Shown: positions 40,283 through 48,819 of the stretch, in pieces | Numbering within the stretch: position 1 is the stretch's first letter | Layout of the letters: every line of letters begins with the position of its first letter | NCBI GenBank assembly: GCA_016699405.1 | Contig: CP064972.1 | Coordinates: 4,061,501 to 4,125,500, forward strand | DNA from: Holophagales bacterium | GTDB taxonomy: Bacteria; Acidobacteriota; Thermoanaerobaculia; Multivoradales; JAGPDF01 | Length of the DNA: 64,000 bases | Direction: 5' to 3' | Made by a program: the position numbers and the translations under genes | Notes under the pieces: model-generated | What the model saw: only the letters and a program-made list of their open reading frames with translations | Database searches by the model: none | Told to the model about the DNA's origin: nothing

Positions 40283-43200
40283 GGCGTCACGGTGAGCGGC
40301 GAAGCGGCGGGGAACAGGCCGATGCCGGCGGCCTCGACCTCACGCCGGTAGGCGGTGACGTCCTCGGCGAAGGTCCGGTTCAAGTCGACGAGAAACGCTT
40401 CGAGCTCGGTGCGCGCCCGCGCGAGCGTCGCGAGCTGGGTCGGCGACGGCGGGCTCCAGGACGACCCGAGCTGGCTCATCGCCGTGCCCACCTTCGACAT
40501 GACGTCGCGGTCGGCGAGGATGCCGACCGACTCGGGCGACTGCCAGAGGCGCTTCTCGAGCGCATCGAGCTTCTCCCGCAGCGCGGTGCCCGACTTGGCG
40601 AGCGGCAACTCCTCGGGCTTCACCTCGTGCCGCCGCAACTTCTCCTCGTGGACCTGCTTGACCCGCTCGGTCACCGCGTCGATGTCGGCGCGCGTCCGCC
40701 GCAGGCGCACCACGGCGTCGGTCGCCGTCTCGCGCAGCGCTCCGGCGCGCTCGATCGCCGCCCAGCGGCTGGCCCAGTCGGCGGCGCTGTTGTGGCTGCG
40801 CGGGTCGGCGAGCACCCGCACCGGACGGCTCGCCTCCTGCCCGCGGAACTTCACGGTCACCGAGTAGCTTCCGGGAGGAACCTCCGGACCGCCGCGGTTC
40901 TCGTCCGGTTCGCCTTCGAAGGAGGGGTCACGCGGCAGCTCCTTCCAGCCGTCGCGACCGAGGTCCCAGACCACGCGGTTGACGCCCCGCGTCGCGCGCA
41001 CGCGCAAGGTGCGGACCGCGTGCCCGGAGGCGTCGGAGACGACGAGAGTGACCTTCTCGTCCTCCGGCTTCGTCGCGGACTTCGCGTCGACGCTCGCCGC
41101 CGGTGGCGGCGTGGCGCCAGCGGCAACCGCGGCCTGCTTCTCGCGACGGAGGCGCTCCTGGCGCTCGCGCTCCCGCTCGGCGTCGGGCAGCGGCAGATCG
41201 TCCCCGGCCAGCGAGAAGGTGACGAGCGCCCCGTAGGGGCGGTTCGTGCCGCGGAACTCGCCCGCGCCGAAGCCGAATCCACCGGCCTCGGGTGCCTGCC
41301 AGAACTGCTGCGCGTCGGCGATCGGGAAGAGGTGCAGCGGTTCGGCCAGCGTCGCCGCCGACAGCTCGCGCAACGGGCGGATGTCGTCGAGCACCCAGAG
41401 TGCGCGGCCGTGGGTGGCGATCACCAGATCGTGCTCGCGCGGATGCACGACGAGATCCATCACCGAGACGGTCGGCAGCCCGTGCGTCCACTTCATCCAG
41501 CGGCGACCGCCGTCGAGCGAGATCCAGAGGCCGAACTCGGTGCCGAGGTAGAGCAGGTCAGGAGCCACCGGATCCTGCTCGATGGCGAGCACATAGCCCC
41601 AGAGCTCCGGCGTCGCGAGGCTCTTCCAACTCTTGCCGTAGTCGTCGGTGCGGGCGACGTAGGGCGTCCAATCCGAGCGCCGATGGTTGTCGAAGACGGC
41701 GAAGGCCGTCCCCGCGGCGTGGCGCGACGGGGTGATGTGCGGCACCCAGGTGCCGGCAGGAACGCCGGGCAGGTTGCTCTCGACGCTCGTCCAGCTCTTG
41801 CCGCCGTCGCGGGTCACCTGGACGCGGCCGTCGTCGGTGCCGACCCAGATCGTGCCGCGTTCGATCGGCGACGGCGCGATGGCGACGATCGTCGTGAAGT
41901 TCTCCGCCGCCGTCACGTCGCGCGTCAGGCCGCCGCTCTCGTCCTGCTTTTGCCATTCCGGATTGTTCGTCGTCAGGTCGGGGCTCACCGTCGTCCAGGT
42001 CTCGCCGCGGTCGGTCGAGCGGTGGAGGAACTGGCTGCCGAGATAGACGACGCCCGCTTCGAGAGGATCGACCGCCAGGCCGGCATTCCAGTTGAACCGC
42101 AGCCTGACCTCACCCTCCGGCGCCGGGCGGATCTCGCGCATCTCCCCGGTCGCGAGGTTCCAGCGCATCAGATAGCCGCCTTGCGAGAGCGAGTAGCCGA
42201 TCGTCGCGTCGAACGGATCGGGCAAGGTGTTGAAGCCGTCGCCTTCGCCCACCGTCACCCATTCGTGGTTGCGGATGCCGCCGCGCCGCCAGACGGTCGA
42301 CGGGCCTCGCCAGGAGCCGTTGTCCTGCAGCCCGCCGTAGACGTTGTAGGGCACCGCCGCATCGACCGCCACGTGGTAGAACTGGGCGAGCGGCAGGTTG
42401 GCGATGAACCAGTTGTTCCGCCCGCCGTCGTGTGTCACCGCCACGCCGCCGTCGTTGCCGACGTAGAAGTGCTTGGGGTTGGCCGGGTCGATCCACATCG
42501 CGTGGTGGTCGCCGTGGATCTCGTCCCAACGCACCCGCGGCCGGAAGTGACGGCCGGCGTCCTCCGAGATGCGCACCGTGTAGTCGAGGCTGTAGAGGCG
42601 GTCGGGGTTCCGCGGATCGACGCGCAGGTCGCCGAAGTAGAACGGGCGCGGTGCGACGTTCGGCTCCTCGTTGACGCTCTTGAAGCTCCGGCCCCCGTCC
42701 TCCGAGCGCAGCAGGGCGCTCTTCGTCGCCTCGACCAGGGCGTAGACGATCTGCGGATTGGAGCGCGCGAAGGCAAGACCGATCCGACCGAGCTCACCCG
42801 ACGGCAGTCCGTCCTCCTCCTGCAGCCGCTTCCAGGTCGTCCCGCCGTCCCAGCTCACGTGCAGTCCCGAACCCGGACCACCCGAGCGGAAGAAATGCGG
42901 CCAGCGCCGGAACTGCCACATCGAAGCGATGAGCTTCTGCGGATTGGACGGGTCGAGCGCCAGATCGCCGCAACCGGTCTTGTCGTCGACGTAGAGCACC
43001 TTCGCCCAGCTCTTGCCGCCGTCGCGCGTGCGGAAGACGCCACGCTCCGGGTTCTCGCCCCACTCGCGGCCGAGAGCACAGACCCACGCGGTGTCCGGCT
43101 CGTCCGGGTGCAGGAGGATGCGATAGATCCGCTCCGTCGCGTCGAGGCCGAGATGGCTCCAGGTGACCCCGCCGTCGAGCGAGCGATAGACGCCGTTGCC

Positions 43201-43590
43201 GACCGAGGCGCTGTTGCGCACGTTCCCCTCGCCGGTCCCTACCCAGAGGATGGCCGGGTTCTTCTGGTTCACGGCCACGGCGCCGATCGCCGCGACCTTC
43301 TCCTCGTCGAAGAGGCTCTTCCAGGTCATGCCGCCGTTGTCCGAGCCGAAGAGACCGCCGGTGGCCGCCCCGACGAAGACGCGGTCGGGATCGGACTCGA
43401 GCGCGTCGATCGCCGCCACTCGACCGCTCATCCCGGCGGGGCCGATCGAGCGGGCCTTCATGCCGGCGAGCAGCATCGGGTCGACCGCCGGCGCGGCCGG
43501 GCTCGTCGCGCCGGCGGCAGTCGATGGCGTTGCGGTGACGGCGAGAGCCGAAAGGAGCAGAAGAGCGAACGCGGGCTGGGCCAGGCGCAT
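40279..43590 (-). CDS. Secreted VPS10/sortilin-type BNR beta-propeller protein
   Basis: A 1103-aa exported protein. ATG 43590 is chosen for its GGAGGT; an ATG at 43617 has none. Signal peptide about 1-26. Residues about 35-720 hold repeated BNR/Asp-box units (SDNGGMTWKSL, SLDGGVTWSHL, TRDGGKSWAKV, SEDGGRSFKSV, STDRGETWTTV, TRDGGKSWTSV), the ten-bladed sortilin-type propeller. Then come a linker rich in Arg/Glu (ERERERQERLRREKQAA), a Fn3-like segment (GVNRVVWDLGRDGWKELP, PGSYSVTVKFRG) and a helical C-terminus (TRADIDAVTERVKQVHEEKL). This architecture is common in Acidobacteriota and Bacteroidota. It was historically called glycosyl hydrolase, but enzymatic activity is unproven. Coupled to the 2H phosphoesterase gene. 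Confidence 0.92.
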   Translation of the reverse strand: MRLAQPAFALLLLSALAVTATPSTAAGATSPAAPAVDPMLLAGMKARSIGPAGMSGRVAAIDALESDPDRVFVGAATGGLFGSDNGGMTWKSLFDEEKVAAIGAVAVNQKNPAILWVGTGEGNVRNSASVGNGVYRSLDGGVTWSHLGLDATERIYRILLHPDEPDTAWVCALGREWGENPERGVFRTRDGGKSWAKVLYVDDKTGCGDLALDPSNPQKLIASMWQFRRWPHFFRSGGPGSGLHVSWDGGTTWKRLQEEDGLPSGELGRIGLAFARSNPQIVYALVEATKSALLRSEDGGRSFKSVNEEPNVAPRPFYFGDLRVDPRNPDRLYSLDYTVRISEDAGRHFRPRVRWDEIHGDHHAMWIDPANPKHFYVGNDGGVAVTHDGGRNNWFIANLPLAQFYHVAVDAAVPYNVYGGLQDNGSWRGPSTVWRRGGIRNHEWVTVGEGDGFNTLPDPFDATIGYSLSQGGYLMRWNLATGEMREIRPAPEGEVRLRFNWNAGLAVDPLEAGVVYLGSQFLHRSTDRGETWTTVSPDLTTNNPEWQKQDESGGLTRDVTAAENFTTIVAIAPSPIERGTIWVGTDDGRVQVTRDGGKSWTSVESNLPGVPAGTWVPHITPSRHAAGTAFAVFDNHRRSDWTPYVARTDDYGKSWKSLATPELWGYVLAIEQDPVAPDLLYLGTEFGLWISLDGGRRWMKWTHGLPTVSVMDLVVHPREHDLVIATHGRALWVLDDIRPLRELSAATLAEPLHLFPIADAQQFWQAPEAGGFGFGAGEFRGTNRPYGALVTFSLAGDDLPLPDAERERERQERLRREKQAAVAAGATPPPAASVDAKSATKPEDEKVTLVVSDASGHAVRTLRVRATRGVNRVVWDLGRDGWKELPRDPSFEGEPDENRGGPEVPPGSYSVTVKFRGQEASRPVRVLADPRSHNSAADWASRWAAIERAGALRETATDAVVRLRRTRADIDAVTERVKQVHEEKLRRHEVKPEELPLAKSGTALREKLDALEKRLWQSPESVGILADRDVMSKVGTAMSQLGSSWSPPSPTQLATLARARTELEAFLVDLNRTFAEDVTAYRREVEAAGIGLFPAASPLTVTP

Positions 43591-43670
43591 GACAGGACCT
43601 CCGGAGCGGCCGGACATCGGCTGGGGCCAAGGCTAACCGCTCGCGGGGTCAGCGACAATCGCCGCAACGG

Positions 43671-43676
43671 TACAAT
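43671..43676 (+). promoter_or_regulatory. -10 box (TACAAT) six bases before the fur/zur ATG, leaderless
   Basis: TACAAT is followed by CCCCGG and then ATG 43683, so transcription would begin at the start codon. There is no Shine-Dalgarno sequence in the gap and no strong -35. Confidence 0.5.
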
Positions 43677-43682
43677 CCCCGG

Positions 43683-44144
43683 ATGCAGCGCCACACCCAG
43701 CAGCGCGAGGCGATCCGTCGCGCCTTCGCCAGCGCCGACCGCCCGCTCTCGCCCGGCGAGCTGCTCGCCGCGGCGCAGACCGAGGTCCCCCGGCTCGGCG
43801 TGGCGACGGTCTATCGTCACCTGCGTGCTCTGGTCGAGAGCGGCTGGCTCGCCGAGGTCCCGCTCCCCGGCGCACCGAGCCGCTACGAAGTGGCCGGCAA
43901 GCACCACCACCACCACTTCCGCTGCCGGCTCTGCGATCGCGTCTACGAGGTCGAGGGCTGCCCGCCCGACTTGAGCGCCCTGCTACCGCGCGGCTTTCGC
44001 CTCGAGGGGCACGAGATCACCCTGCTCGGGACGTGCGACGGTTGCAGCGGGAGCGAGCCGCCGCCGTCTCAGAGGGGCGGCAGGCTGGTCGCCAGGCCCG
44101 GAGCGGCCGCCTCGAGAAGGCGCCGCGCCCCGGCGAAACGCTGA
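43683..44144 (+). CDS. Fur-family metalloregulator, probably Zur
   Basis: A 153-aa repressor. Winged helix about 1-70 (TQQREAIRRAFASADRPLSP, with recognition helix VATVYRHLRALVESG). The dimerisation domain has a His run HHHHH (74-78) and two CxxC pairs (C81/C84 in RCRLCD; C118/C121 in GTCDGC) forming the structural zinc site. A Fur clade can be Fe, Zn, Mn or peroxide sensing; the zinc assignment comes from the facing znuACB-like operon 0.5-3.5 kb away. The C-terminal 30 residues (SEPPPSQRGGRLVARPG...) are an Arg/Pro-rich extension overlapping the opposing NlpC gene by 76 nt and may not be part of the conserved fold. Confidence 0.88.
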   Translation: MQRHTQQREAIRRAFASADRPLSPGELLAAAQTEVPRLGVATVYRHLRALVESGWLAEVPLPGAPSRYEVAGKHHHHHFRCRLCDRVYEVEGCPPDLSALLPRGFRLEGHEITLLGTCDGCSGSEPPPSQRGGRLVARPGAAASRRRRAPAKR

Positions 44145-44587
44145 CGGTAGTACGGCTGGTCGAGACTGCTGACCACCACGCCGCGCCGGCGGCTCGCCGC
44201 ATGGACGAAGCGGTCGCCTCCCAGATAGATCCCGACGTGGGAGATGCCGCGCTTGTAGGTGTTGCGAAAGAAGACCAGGTCCCCCGGCGCCAGCGATTCG
44301 CGCTCGACCTGCTCGCCGACACTCAGTTGGCCGGCGGCCGAAAACGGCAGGTCCAGCCCGAGCGGACGGTAGACCCGCCGCACCAGGCTCGAACAGTCGA
44401 GCCCTCGCCGCGGATCGGTGCTGCCGCGGCGATACGGAGTTCCGAGGAGACTGAGCGCCTCGCGCACCGCCGTTGCCGCCGGCGGACAGGCCGCGCGCAC
44501 CACCGGTTCCGGCAGCGCCGACGCGGCCGACGGATCGAGACACGCCATCTGGAGCGTCGCGGCGAGGACGACGGCCGATCCGTTCAT
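44069..44587 (-). CDS. NlpC/P60 family cell-wall peptidase
   Basis: A 172-aa exported protein with an N-terminal signal (residues 1-20). The catalytic domain (about 37-165) begins REALSLLGTPYRRGSTDPRR and shows the nucleophile Cys in GLDCSSLVRRVYRP and the catalytic His in ISHVGIYLGGDRFVHAA; the third polar residue follows in VHAASRRRG. NlpC/P60 enzymes cleave the D-Glu to diamino-acid bond of peptidoglycan stem peptides. It is the last gene of the leftward znu-like operon, 84 nt after znuB, and so may be co-regulated by zinc. Zur-controlled peptidoglycan hydrolases are known, but that is an analogy only. Confidence 0.9.
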   Translation of the reverse strand: MNGSAVVLAATLQMACLDPSAASALPEPVVRAACPPAATAVREALSLLGTPYRRGSTDPRRGLDCSSLVRRVYRPLGLDLPFSAAGQLSVGEQVERESLAPGDLVFFRNTYKRGISHVGIYLGGDRFVHAASRRRGVVVSSLDQPYYRQRFAGARRLLEAAAPGLATSLPPL

Positions 44588-44671
44588 CGGATCGCCGCCG
44601 GCGGAAGGGGGGCGCTGGCCGTCAAGACGGAGGAGGTTAGCGCACGACGGCGTCCACGGCCAGGGCGTGGG

Positions 44672-45517
44672 TCACAGCGCGAGCCCCGTCGCCGCCCGCA
44701 CCTCGCGGATGGCGCGCGGCCGGACGAGCTGGGAGAGACCGAGCAGCAGCGCGCCGAGCAGCACCATGACGGGGCCGGCCGGCAGGTCGAAACGCACGGC
44801 GAGGAGCAGACCGCCGCTCGTCACCACGGCGCCGACGCCGGCCGCGAGCGCGATGACGGCGCGCAGCCCGCGCGCCAGCCGCAGAGCGACGAGCGGCGGC
44901 AGGGTGAGCAAGGCGATGACCAGGACGATGCCGACGAGTTGCAGCAGCACCACGACCGAGACCGCGACGAGACCGAGCAGCAGGATCGAGTAGGCGCGCG
45001 CCGGCACGCCGGCGAGGCGGGCCGCCTCCTCGTCGAAGGCGACGGCGGCGATCTCCTTGCCGAGCAGCGCGAGCAGCAGGAGGACGACGAGGTCGGCCAC
45101 CGCGGCGATCCACAGGTCGGTCGGGTCGACCAGCAGGATGTTGCCGAAGAGGATGCCGACGAGATTCGGCGCATAGCCCGGCGTCAGGTGGATGAGCACC
45201 AGTCCCACCGCCATGCCGACGGCCCAGAGCACTCCGATCGCCGCGTCCTGCCGCCGCGCCTTCTCGCCGTCGAGGAAACCCAGGCCGACCGCCGAGAGCG
45301 CCGCCACGGCGATCGCTCCGAGTCGGGGCGAGAAGCCGAAGTGATAGGCCGCGCCGAGCCCACCGAACGCGGCGTGCGCCACCCCGCCGGAGATCGACAC
45401 CAGCCGCTTGAGCACGACGAGCGTGCCCACCACGGCGCAGAGCACGCTCGCCAACAACCCGGCGAGCAGGGCGTGGCGGAAGAAGTCGAGGGCGAAGAGC
45501 TCCTGCCAGCTGTCCAT
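44672..45517 (-). CDS. znuB: Metal (zinc) ABC transporter permease, ZnuB family
   Basis: A 281-aa inner-membrane permease of the ABC-3 family with about eight TM segments. The family hallmarks are LVVLKRLVSISGGVAHAAFG near the first TM pair, GFLDGEKARRQDAAIGVLWA, LFGNILLVDPTDLW, AFDEEAARLAGVPARAY (the ATPase-coupling region) and VVVLLQLVGIVLVIALLTLP. It forms the pore with ZnuC and ZnuA. Start ATG 45517 is 11 nt after znuC. Mn or Fe cannot be excluded from sequence; zinc is inferred from the nearby Zur-like gene and the type of binding protein. Confidence 0.9.
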   Translation of the reverse strand: MDSWQELFALDFFRHALLAGLLASVLCAVVGTLVVLKRLVSISGGVAHAAFGGLGAAYHFGFSPRLGAIAVAALSAVGLGFLDGEKARRQDAAIGVLWAVGMAVGLVLIHLTPGYAPNLVGILFGNILLVDPTDLWIAAVADLVVLLLLALLGKEIAAVAFDEEAARLAGVPARAYSILLLGLVAVSVVVLLQLVGIVLVIALLTLPPLVALRLARGLRAVIALAAGVGAVVTSGGLLLAVRFDLPAGPVMVLLGALLLGLSQLVRPRAIREVRAATGLAL

Positions 45518-45528
45518 GACCGCTCCGT

Positions 45529-46245
45529 TCAGCCGTGGGTGTGTCCGCAGACGGCGGGGTGCTGGTGGAGACCGTCGATCGCCAGCTCCTCGAGACCGCG
45601 GTCGACCAGCACCGCCCGGCTCGGGGCGAAGGTGTCGGGCGCGAGGTCGTGGGTGACGAGCAGGGCCGTCGTCTCCTCCGGCAGTCCGCCGAGGAGGCGC
45701 CAGAGGGCGCGGCGCGACGGCTCGTCGAGCGAGGCGGTCGGCTCGTCGAGCACCAGGAAGTTGGGGCGCGCGGCGAGGGCGCGAGCCACCAGCGCCCGCT
45801 TGAGCTGCCCCCCGGAGAGCTCCGAGAGGTAGGCCTCGCGCAGCTCGCCGAGGTCGAGCGCGGCGAGCAGCGCGTCGACGCGCTCACGATCCTCGGCGCG
45901 ATAGCGGCGCAGCGGCGCGCGATCGCGCAGGCAGCCCTGGAGCACCATCTCGTCGACGCGCAACGGGAAGCCGCGCTCGAAGGCAGGGAACTGCGGCACG
46001 TAGGCGAGTCGGCGCCACTCGCGCGGACGGTGCCAGGCGATCTCTCCGCGATCGGGAGCCAGGAGGCCGAGCAGGAGGCGAACCAGCGTCGTCTTGCCGC
46101 CGCCGTTCGGGCCCAGCACCGCGAGGCGCTCGCCTTCGCGGAGGGTGAGGTTGACTTCGTCGAGCACGAGGTCGCCGCCGAAGCGGAAGCCGAGCCGGCG
46201 AGCCTCGAGCAGCAGCGGAGGGGCCGCGCCCGGACGGCCGCTCAT
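45529..46245 (-). CDS. znuC: Metal (zinc) ABC transporter ATP-binding protein, ZnuC family
   Basis: A 238-aa ATPase. ATG 46245 (MSGRPGAA) is chosen since it forms an ATGA overlap with znuA; an upstream in-frame ATG at 46299 would add an Arg-rich tail with no SD. Walker A GPNGGGKTTLV, Q-loop YVPQFPAFERGFPL, signature LSGGQLKRALVARAL, Walker B FLVLDEPTASLD and the H-loop VTHDL are all present. The unusual Gly in the Walker A (GGGKTT rather than GSGKST) is common in ZnuC. The C-terminal HQHPAVCGHTHG is His/Cys-rich, as in some zinc transporters, and may bind Zn. Partners are ZnuA and ZnuB on either side. Confidence 0.92.
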   Translation of the reverse strand: MSGRPGAAPPLLLEARRLGFRFGGDLVLDEVNLTLREGERLAVLGPNGGGKTTLVRLLLGLLAPDRGEIAWHRPREWRRLAYVPQFPAFERGFPLRVDEMVLQGCLRDRAPLRRYRAEDRERVDALLAALDLGELREAYLSELSGGQLKRALVARALAARPNFLVLDEPTASLDEPSRRALWRLLGGLPEETTALLVTHDLAPDTFAPSRAVLVDRGLEELAIDGLHQHPAVCGHTHG

Positions 46246-47168
46246 CGGTAGAGCGCCTCGGCGAGCGCGGCGACGATGGCGCGCAGCCCGACCGGCCAAT
46301 CGCGGGCCAGCGGATCGATCTCGACGAGCCGACCGCCGAGCTCACGCGCCACGACCTCGGCGGGGCGCGGCGGGGTGCCGCGCGTCACCAGGACCACACG
46401 GGCTCCGCCCGACCGGGCGGCAGCGATGACCTGCGCCAGCTGGCGCGGTGAGGGCTCCTTGCCCTCGTGTTCCAGGGCGACCTGGACGAGGCCGTAGTCG
46501 GCGGCGAGAAAGCCGAACGCCGGATGGAGAACGAGGAAGCGTCGGCCACGCTCCGCCGCAGCGCGCGCCAGCTGCGCGCCGATCTCCGCGTCGAGCGCGT
46601 CGATCTCGGCGGCCAGGCGTCGCTCGCGCTCGCCGATCGTCGCGGCCTCGGCGGGCAGCAGCGCCGCGAGCTCGCGCGCCAACCCCGGAAGGGTCTGCCG
46701 CAGGACGCGCAGCGACATCCAGGCGTGCGGATCGCCGGCGGCGTCGCCCGGTCGCGAGGCGAGCGCCGCGCCGAGACCGATGCGGCGCGTCGCCGGCTGG
46801 CGCGCCAGGATCGGTTCGACGTAGGCCGCTTCGAGCGCGAAGAGCGGGTGCCCCACGGCGACATAGAGCCCGCAGCCGGCGAGCGCCCGCATCTGCTGCG
46901 GCGTCGGCTCGTAGGTCTCGACCTCGGCGTTCGGCGGCAGCATCACGGTGAGCTCGACGGCGTCGGCGGCGAGGCGGTCGACCAGCCAGCCGAGCGGCGC
47001 CACGCTCACCACGACTCCCGGACGAGGCGCCGCCGACCCGAAGGGCGCGGCGGACGCGGCGGGCGCACCGACCACGGCGGCGAGCACCGCGAGGACGACC
47101 GCGCACCACGCTCCCGACGAGCGCGGGCGGTCCCCGGGGGCGACCTGCGAGTGGTGGGACGCGGACAT
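46242..47168 (-). CDS. znuA: Metal (zinc) ABC transporter substrate-binding protein, ZnuA/TroA family
   Basis: A 308-aa periplasmic binding protein with an N-terminal signal (about 1-40, hydrophobic core AVVLAVLAAVVGAPAAS). Metal ligands of the cluster A-I family are visible: GH in AVGHPLF (first His region), DPHAWMS (second His), LHPAFGFLAADYG (third His) and IDPLA (the terminal Asp). It lacks the long His-rich loop of proteobacterial ZnuA. Also present is the EHEGKEPSP motif common to these proteins. It is the first gene of the znuACB-NlpC operon. The upstream 94 nt contain an isolated TATCAT (complement of 47209-47214) in a small AT-rich patch, but no clear Zur palindrome. Confidence 0.9.
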   Translation of the reverse strand: MSASHHSQVAPGDRPRSSGAWCAVVLAVLAAVVGAPAASAAPFGSAAPRPGVVVSVAPLGWLVDRLAADAVELTVMLPPNAEVETYEPTPQQMRALAGCGLYVAVGHPLFALEAAYVEPILARQPATRRIGLGAALASRPGDAAGDPHAWMSLRVLRQTLPGLARELAALLPAEAATIGERERRLAAEIDALDAEIGAQLARAAAERGRRFLVLHPAFGFLAADYGLVQVALEHEGKEPSPRQLAQVIAAARSGGARVVLVTRGTPPRPAEVVARELGGRLVEIDPLARDWPVGLRAIVAALAEALYR

Positions 47169-47262
47169 TGGGGGACGGTCTCGCCGGCGAAGTCGCGCCG
47201 GATGCCTAATGATAGCGGTTTCTCACGACGACCGTTGCCGGGCGTCGATCGGCGCCCTGCCG

Positions 47263-48741
47263 TCAGAAGAGCGAGGCCTCCGCGCCGAAGCGGCGCAGGT
47301 ACTCCTTGACGCTCACTTTGCGCGCCGTGTTCGCCGAGCTCATGAACCGCACCGTGCCGAAGACCGGTCGCTCCGGCCCCCAGGGGCGGTCGTAGCGGCC
47401 CAGACACCAGAAGATGCCGCTGTAGGAGTTGGGGTTGCGCCCGTCGAGGGCGTAGCGGTTGTTGAGATGGACGAGCGCCTCGACCGCCGCGTGCGGCGAC
47501 TCCGACCACTCGAGCACCTTCTTGCCCCAGAGCATGCGCAGATAGTTGTGGATCCGTCCTTCGCCGACGAGCTGGCGCTGCGCGGCGTTCCACAGCGGGT
47601 CGTGGGTCGCAGCGGCCTCGAGCTCGGCGAGCGAGTAGACCGGGTCACGCGGGTCGCTGGCGTGTTTCCCCAGTGTCTCGCGAGCCCAGTCGGGGAGCGA
47701 TTCGTAGGCCGCGTAGTCCTCGCGCTTGGCGCAGAAGTTGTAGCCCAGCTCGCGCCAGGTGACCAGCTCGTCGAGGAACGCCTCGGCGTTCGCCTCGACA
47801 CCCCACCACCCCTCCCGCTGCCCGGTCGCCGTCGTCGCCAGGTCCTCCGAAGACCAGCCGAGGCGGGTCATCAGTCGCGTGAAGACTTCGTGCACCGAGA
47901 GGTGACCGAAGTGCAGGTAGGGCGAAAGCCCGCTCGTCACCTCGAGGTCGGGGACGTTCCGCTCGCTCGCGTATCGGGCGAGTCGGTGTTCGAGGAAGGT
48001 GTCGAGCGTCTTCTCGGCTGCGGCGGCGCCTCCGGCCGACGCCGTGGGAGCGACGCCATGGTCGATCGGCAGCCCGGCGAGCGCCGCACGCTCGCCGGCG
48101 AGCAGCTCGGGCGTCGCCGCCGGCCAACGCTCGGCGAGAGCGCCGGGCAGGGCTTCGAGCCGAGGCAACGCCAGGCCCGCCGTCGGGTCGGGCTCCGGGA
48201 ACCGGGCGAGGTGCGGGCGCAGGTGACGTTGCAGAAAACGGCGGAAGGCGTACGCGCTCGGGAAGACCTGCTCGGTGGCGCCGACCGGCAGCAGCCCGTT
48301 GCCGTCGACCAGCTCGAACGCCACCGGACTGCGGCGCGCCGCCACGCCGATCATCCGCGGCAGGAAGAAGGTCGGGAACTCGTCGGCGACCACCGCGCAG
48401 GCGCGCTCGGCGAGCGCGGCGACCAGCCCCCGGCCCTCCCCTGGCGCCGCCTCGACATAGGGGTGGTAGAGGAGCGCCCGGCCGGCGAAGCGTCGCGCGT
48501 TCTCCCGCATGCCGTCGAGCACGAAACGGTGGAGGCGGTCGCTCGCCCAGCGGTAGTCGCAGCGCAACGCCTCGAGGACGACGAGCGGCCGGCCGAAGCG
48601 CCCAGCGAGCTCGACCGCGCGCTCCAGGGCGAAGTTCCAGCCACTGCGCCGGGCGGCGATCATCCAGTAGAGGACGATCTCGCCGTCCGGGCGCGTGGGA
48701 CGCCCGTTGACCAGGGTGACGCGATCGCGCGGGACGGACAT
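47263..48741 (-). CDS. phrB: Class II CPD photolyase
   Basis: A 492-aa flavoprotein that splits cyclobutane pyrimidine dimers with blue light. ATG 48741 follows a GGAG. The N-terminal photolyase domain begins EIVLYWMIAARRSGWNFALE, the class II pattern. The FAD domain has SGLSPYLHFGHLSVHEVF, ELGYNFCAKREDYAAYESLP, WGKKVLEWSESPHAAVEALV and NNRYALDGRNPNSYSGIFWC, ending in the class II signature with WCLGRYDRPWGPERPVFG. Class II enzymes are found in animals, plants, archaea and scattered bacteria, and are well separated from E. coli PhrB (class I). Slightly longer than usual because of an Ala-rich insert near residue 240. It stands apart from neighbours. Confidence 0.92.
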   Translation of the reverse strand: MSVPRDRVTLVNGRPTRPDGEIVLYWMIAARRSGWNFALERAVELAGRFGRPLVVLEALRCDYRWASDRLHRFVLDGMRENARRFAGRALLYHPYVEAAPGEGRGLVAALAERACAVVADEFPTFFLPRMIGVAARRSPVAFELVDGNGLLPVGATEQVFPSAYAFRRFLQRHLRPHLARFPEPDPTAGLALPRLEALPGALAERWPAATPELLAGERAALAGLPIDHGVAPTASAGGAAAAEKTLDTFLEHRLARYASERNVPDLEVTSGLSPYLHFGHLSVHEVFTRLMTRLGWSSEDLATTATGQREGWWGVEANAEAFLDELVTWRELGYNFCAKREDYAAYESLPDWARETLGKHASDPRDPVYSLAELEAAATHDPLWNAAQRQLVGEGRIHNYLRMLWGKKVLEWSESPHAAVEALVHLNNRYALDGRNPNSYSGIFWCLGRYDRPWGPERPVFGTVRFMSSANTARKVSVKEYLRRFGAEASLF

Positions 48742-48819
48742 CGTCAGCTCCAGATCCTCCGACCGACTCGACGCGGTCGGTCGCTCTCCGGCTTGCCGCA
48801 CCCCTGCCGGCGCCGTCGT

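Noticed and set aside
40216..43974. A 1252-codon plus-strand open frame over the VPS10 gene.
   Set aside because: Antisense shadow with the same composition; the minus strand has BNR repeats, signal peptide and SD.
47205..47216. AT-rich patch CTAATGATAG upstream of znuA, considered as a Zur box.
   Set aside because: Only one half-site is readable; no inverted partner within a normal Zur spacing.
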